A stretch of 7,166 nucleotides of DNA from CAVWDI01 sp046259385 (GTDB lineage Bacteria > Chloroflexota > Anaerolineae > Anaerolineales > UBA4823), in the NCBI GenBank assembly GCA_046259385.1, contig JBJYWI010000081.1, positions 1 to 7,166 of the forward strand. The letters run 5' to 3'. The stretch's first letter is position 1; the number at the start of each line of letters is the position of its first letter. Of the stretch, positions 5,187-7,166 are shown one piece after another. The notes beneath the pieces were generated by a model that was not told the DNA's origin, did no database searches, and was given only the letters and a program-made list of their open reading frames with translations. Made by a program: the position numbers and the translations under genes.

Positions 5187-5203
5187 GGCTATAATCTGGG
5201 TGA
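5187..5203 (+). promoter_or_regulatory. Putative promoter -10 region for the LLM oxidoreductase gene
   Basis: GGCTATAATCTGGGTGA contains TATAAT at 5190-5195 with a poor -35 match. The start codon lies about 150 bases downstream. It is the inverted partner of the motif at 5078-5094. Confidence 0.4.
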
Positions 5204-5351
5204 TCATGTTCTGCGTCAGTCGGTTTACAGTTCCGCAGGCTGGTACCTGGTGATTGAATAAAAGCGGTTTCCGGAAATGGTAGGGTCTCGGTTGCGTATT
5301 GGGAGAAAATAGAAAGTGGTGATCGGCCAGCTTTTGGCTAAGGTGGAAAGT

Positions 5352-6281
5352 ATGGATAATCAAACAGATCAAAAGGAGAAGCTCACATTTGGGATCATGC
5401 TTGGTTTATTTCCTCCCTGGAGCAGGATGGTTGAACAGGCAAAAATGGTTGAGGCGTTGGGGTTTGATAAACTCTGGCTGCCGGATCATTTTGTGAATCC
5501 AGAAGATAGGGACATGGGCTGGTTTGAATGCTGGACCACGCTTTCCGCTCTGGCGGTGCATACCAATTCAATCAAGATCGGCACGCTGGTCTCCAGCATG
5601 ACCCTGCGCAATCCTGCACTGCTGGCGCGCATGGCTGTGGCGGTTGACCATATCTCCTCAGGACGCCTTGAGCTGGGGGTCGGAGCAGCAGGCGCTCGAA
5701 ACTGCCACAGTATGACCGGGGTCCCCAGATGGAACCCGCTCGAACGCTCGGAGAGGTACAGGGAATTCGTAGAGATCATCCATCAAATGCTAAACGGTGA
5801 AGTTACCACCTACCAGGGAAAATACTTTAATATCCAGGAAGCGATGCTGAACCCGGGCCCGGTCACGAAACCCCGTCCGGTTTTAAATGTCGCCGCCCAC
5901 GGTCCGAAAGCGATACGACTTGCCGCGCAGCTTGGGGATGCATGGAACTGTTTTTACCCTGGCAAAGATCTGACACCCAAACAGAGCAGCGATATCACCC
6001 GCCACCGCTACGAGCGGTTTTGCGAATCGGCATTTGAATTCGGAAGGAATCCCGAACAAATCGGGCGGACATTCGGTTTTGGCTGGACTTCCGACGGTTT
6101 GTTCCGTTCGATGGAGGCGTTCTATGATGCCATCGGGCGTTACCGTGAGGCGGGAATCACAGATTTCTGTTTTGTCTACGCGCCGGGATTTGAAAACTGG
6201 AAGGACCGGGCTGTAACGACTGAGGATTTTCTTCTGCGCATCGCCCATGAAGCTCTCCCTGCTCTGCGAGACTCAAACTGA
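5352..6281 (+). CDS. LLM-class (luciferase-like) flavin- or F420-dependent oxidoreductase
   Basis: The 309-residue protein is a bacterial-luciferase-like TIM barrel that binds FMN or coenzyme F420. Typical blocks are FGIMLG (13-18), LGFDKLWLPDHF (36-47), TLSALAVHTNSIKIGTLVSS (63-82), RNPALLARMAVAVDHISSGR (86-105), LELGVGAA (106-113) and a later ERSERYREFVEIIHQML helix. These agree with the F420-dependent subgroup, but cofactor and substrate cannot be fixed from sequence alone. I chose ATG at 5352, with AGGTGG five bases upstream, over the GTG at 5316, whose purine-rich site is too distant. The gene is transcribed away from the candidate selenoprotein gene, so the 390-base gap carries both promoters. 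Length is normal and the frame is intact. Confidence 0.88.
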   Translation: MDNQTDQKEKLTFGIMLGLFPPWSRMVEQAKMVEALGFDKLWLPDHFVNPEDRDMGWFECWTTLSALAVHTNSIKIGTLVSSMTLRNPALLARMAVAVDHISSGRLELGVGAAGARNCHSMTGVPRWNPLERSERYREFVEIIHQMLNGEVTTYQGKYFNIQEAMLNPGPVTKPRPVLNVAAHGPKAIRLAAQLGDAWNCFYPGKDLTPKQSSDITRHRYERFCESAFEFGRNPEQIGRTFGFGWTSDGLFRSMEAFYDAIGRYREAGITDFCFVYAPGFENWKDRAVTTEDFLLRIAHEALPALRDSN

Positions 6282-6408
6282 GCGGGATTAACCAACCTGG
6301 ATTTTTAATACTATCGGGAAAGCGTGGAGATGTCAAAAAAAAAGGGCGCTTGAATGATGATTATCTCTTGCGAGCGGTGATCGTAGAGCCTTAATCACCG
6401 TCAGTTTA
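6282..6408. terminator. Convergent gap with a 7-bp hairpin
   Basis: CGGTGAT (6375-6381) pairs with ATCACCG (6394-6400) around a 12-base loop, between the ends of two converging genes. On the plus strand it is followed by TCAGTTTATT, only a weak U-tract; on the minus strand there is none. Nine A residues at 6335-6343 could act as a U-run for the minus-strand transcript but no strong hairpin abuts them. It is probably a bidirectional transcript end, not a textbook terminator. Confidence 0.35.
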
Positions 6409-6972
6409 TTATTCCTGCTCAATCTCTCTGATCACTCTGGCAGGGTTCCCCGCCGCAACCGTGTTCGGCGGTATATCCCGGGTGACGACTGCCCCGGCGC
6501 CGACCACCGCGTTCCGGCCTACAATCACCCCGGGAAGGATAATGGCAGAGCCCCCTATCCACACGTTATCCTCGATCGTAATTGGGCTGGCTGTCTCACT
6601 GCCCTGGTTCCGGTCTTCCGCCTGTAAGGAATGGGCGACGGTGTAGATCTGTACAGCCGGTCCGATCATGACGTGGTTCCCGATATGGACCTGGTTGTTA
6701 TCGAAAATCGTGCACAGGAAATTTAAATAGACGTAATCGCCGATATAGATATTCCGACCGTAACTGCAGTAAAAGGGGGGCTCGATGGTTGAGTTCTGAC
6801 CGATATGTCCGACCAGCTGCCGCAGGAGGGAATCTCTTTTGGGTCCGGTTTCGCTCAGGTTGTACACCCGGATCAGTCGCTTGACTTTCTTGAGTTCAGC
6901 CTGAAGGTCCGGATCAAGACCGTTGTACCTTTCCCCAGCCAGCATTTTCTCTTTTTCTGTTTTTGAAGGCAT
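6409..6972 (-). CDS. Maltose/galactoside-type sugar O-acetyltransferase (left-handed beta-helix)
   Basis: The 187-residue enzyme transfers acetyl from acetyl-CoA to a sugar hydroxyl. An N-terminal Mac-type helical domain (KEKMLAGERYNGLDPDL, residues 7-23) is followed by hexapeptide repeats. PPFYCSYGRNIYIGDYVYLN (65-84) and TVAHS with the catalytic His114 match the MAT/GAT group. The end ITIEDNVWIGGSAIILPGV (131-149), VVGAGAVVTRDIP (156-168) and AAGNPARVIREI (173-184) is canonical. The ATG at 6972 has AAGGAG seven bases upstream. Related enzymes act on maltose, glucose or galactosides as detoxifying acetylation; the actual sugar is not predictable. It stands alone, converging with the oxidoreductase gene and diverging from a partial frame at the right edge. 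Confidence 0.92.
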   Translation of the reverse strand: MPSKTEKEKMLAGERYNGLDPDLQAELKKVKRLIRVYNLSETGPKRDSLLRQLVGHIGQNSTIEPPFYCSYGRNIYIGDYVYLNFLCTIFDNNQVHIGNHVMIGPAVQIYTVAHSLQAEDRNQGSETASPITIEDNVWIGGSAIILPGVIVGRNAVVGAGAVVTRDIPPNTVAAGNPARVIREIEQE

Positions 6973-7019
6973 GAAACCGCTCCTTTTTATACGGCTCGAA
7001 CTTAAATTCGGGAGCCATC

Positions 7020-7166
7020 GTGCACCCGGATAAGGAATATCTGTTGCGTCAAATGATTATATCAATTGTTATCCTGCTGGAATTGAAACCGGTATTTAAG
7101 AAGTACAACCCGCCTGATCCCGCGAAAGGCGCGGAAAGCTTCGCGAGGCGCATCACACCATATTCC
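7020..7166 (+). CDS. Partial CDS at right edge, unrecognised
   Basis: An open frame of 49 codons runs from GTG (7020-7022) to the window end with no stop. GGGAG lies five bases before the GTG. The product begins MHPDKEYLLRQMIISIVILL and continues with ELKPVFKKYNPPDPAKGAES. The start is amphipathic to hydrophobic, then basic and proline-containing; I do not recognise a family. An alternative ATG lies at 7053. It would be transcribed divergently from the acetyltransferase with under 50 bases between starts. Support is the ribosome site and the codon pattern only. Confidence 0.45.
   Translation, partial: MHPDKEYLLRQMIISIVILLELKPVFKKYNPPDPAKGAESFARRITPYS
7056..7064 (-). promoter_or_regulatory. 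Extended -10 promoter candidate for the acetyltransferase
   Basis: The minus strand reads TGATATAAT, an extended -10 (TG-N-TATAAT), about 85 bases before the acetyltransferase ATG. No good -35 is present, which extended -10 promoters tolerate. It would lie inside the start of the divergent partial frame, so one of the two calls may be wrong. Confidence 0.35.

Noticed and set aside
6335..6343. Run of nine A residues as an intrinsic terminator for the acetyltransferase transcript
   Set aside because: No GC-rich hairpin lies directly before the U-run on the minus strand; the nearest hairpin is over 30 bases away.
7120..7145. CCGCG/CGCGG and CGCGAA/TTCGCG hairpins as a terminator
   Set aside because: They have no following U-tract and lie inside the open partial frame, so they are probably a by-product of GC-rich codons.

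Overview
The window is bacterial. It has consensus sigma-70-type promoters and AGGAGG-type ribosome sites, mostly minus-strand genes, and a sharp change in base composition near position 1135. To the left the DNA is AT-rich (about one third G+C by eye); to the right it is clearly GC-richer. The style of the GC-rich part (DUF4260, WHG-type TetR, LLM oxidoreductase, dispersed GTGCCTGGCAC palindromes) would fit an anaerobic Chloroflexota (Anaerolineae-like) genome, but that assignment is a weak guess.

Layout. Positions 1-1135 hold a foreign-looking AT-rich cassette: a Nudix hydrolase gene broken by one in-frame TAA, followed by a stand-alone SRA-like modified-DNA-binding domain of the ScoMcrA restriction type, without its usual HNH nuclease. 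The cassette ends at an array of palindromic repeats (1138-1393). Next come a decayed 3' gene remnant (about 1521-1740), a small 4-helix membrane protein (1770-2153) and another repeat copy (2443-2531). A DUF4260 membrane protein and a TetR regulator (2542-3524) form an operon behind a perfect-consensus promoter overlapped by two matching dyads, almost certainly the TetR operator.

The main discovery is at 3640-4959. A papain/C39-like cysteine-peptidase-fold protein reads as one continuous 440-codon frame interrupted only by a TGA at codon 51. That TGA sits where the catalytic cysteine should be: six residues after a Gln, with downstream His and Asp partners. The strong ribosome site lies before the short upstream segment and there is none before the downstream GTG. 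Nineteen bases after the TGA there is a 6-bp hairpin with a 7-base loop beginning UGG, which fits the published rules for bacterial SECIS elements. The simplest reading is a selenoprotein with selenocysteine as nucleophile. A TGC/TGT to TGA nonsense mutation is the main alternative.

To the right, a divergent LLM-class flavin/F420-type oxidoreductase (5352-6281, plus) shares an inverted promoter-like motif with the candidate selenoprotein gene. It converges on a maltose/galactoside-type O-acetyltransferase (6409-6972, minus). A partial plus-strand reading frame starts at 7020 and runs off the window.
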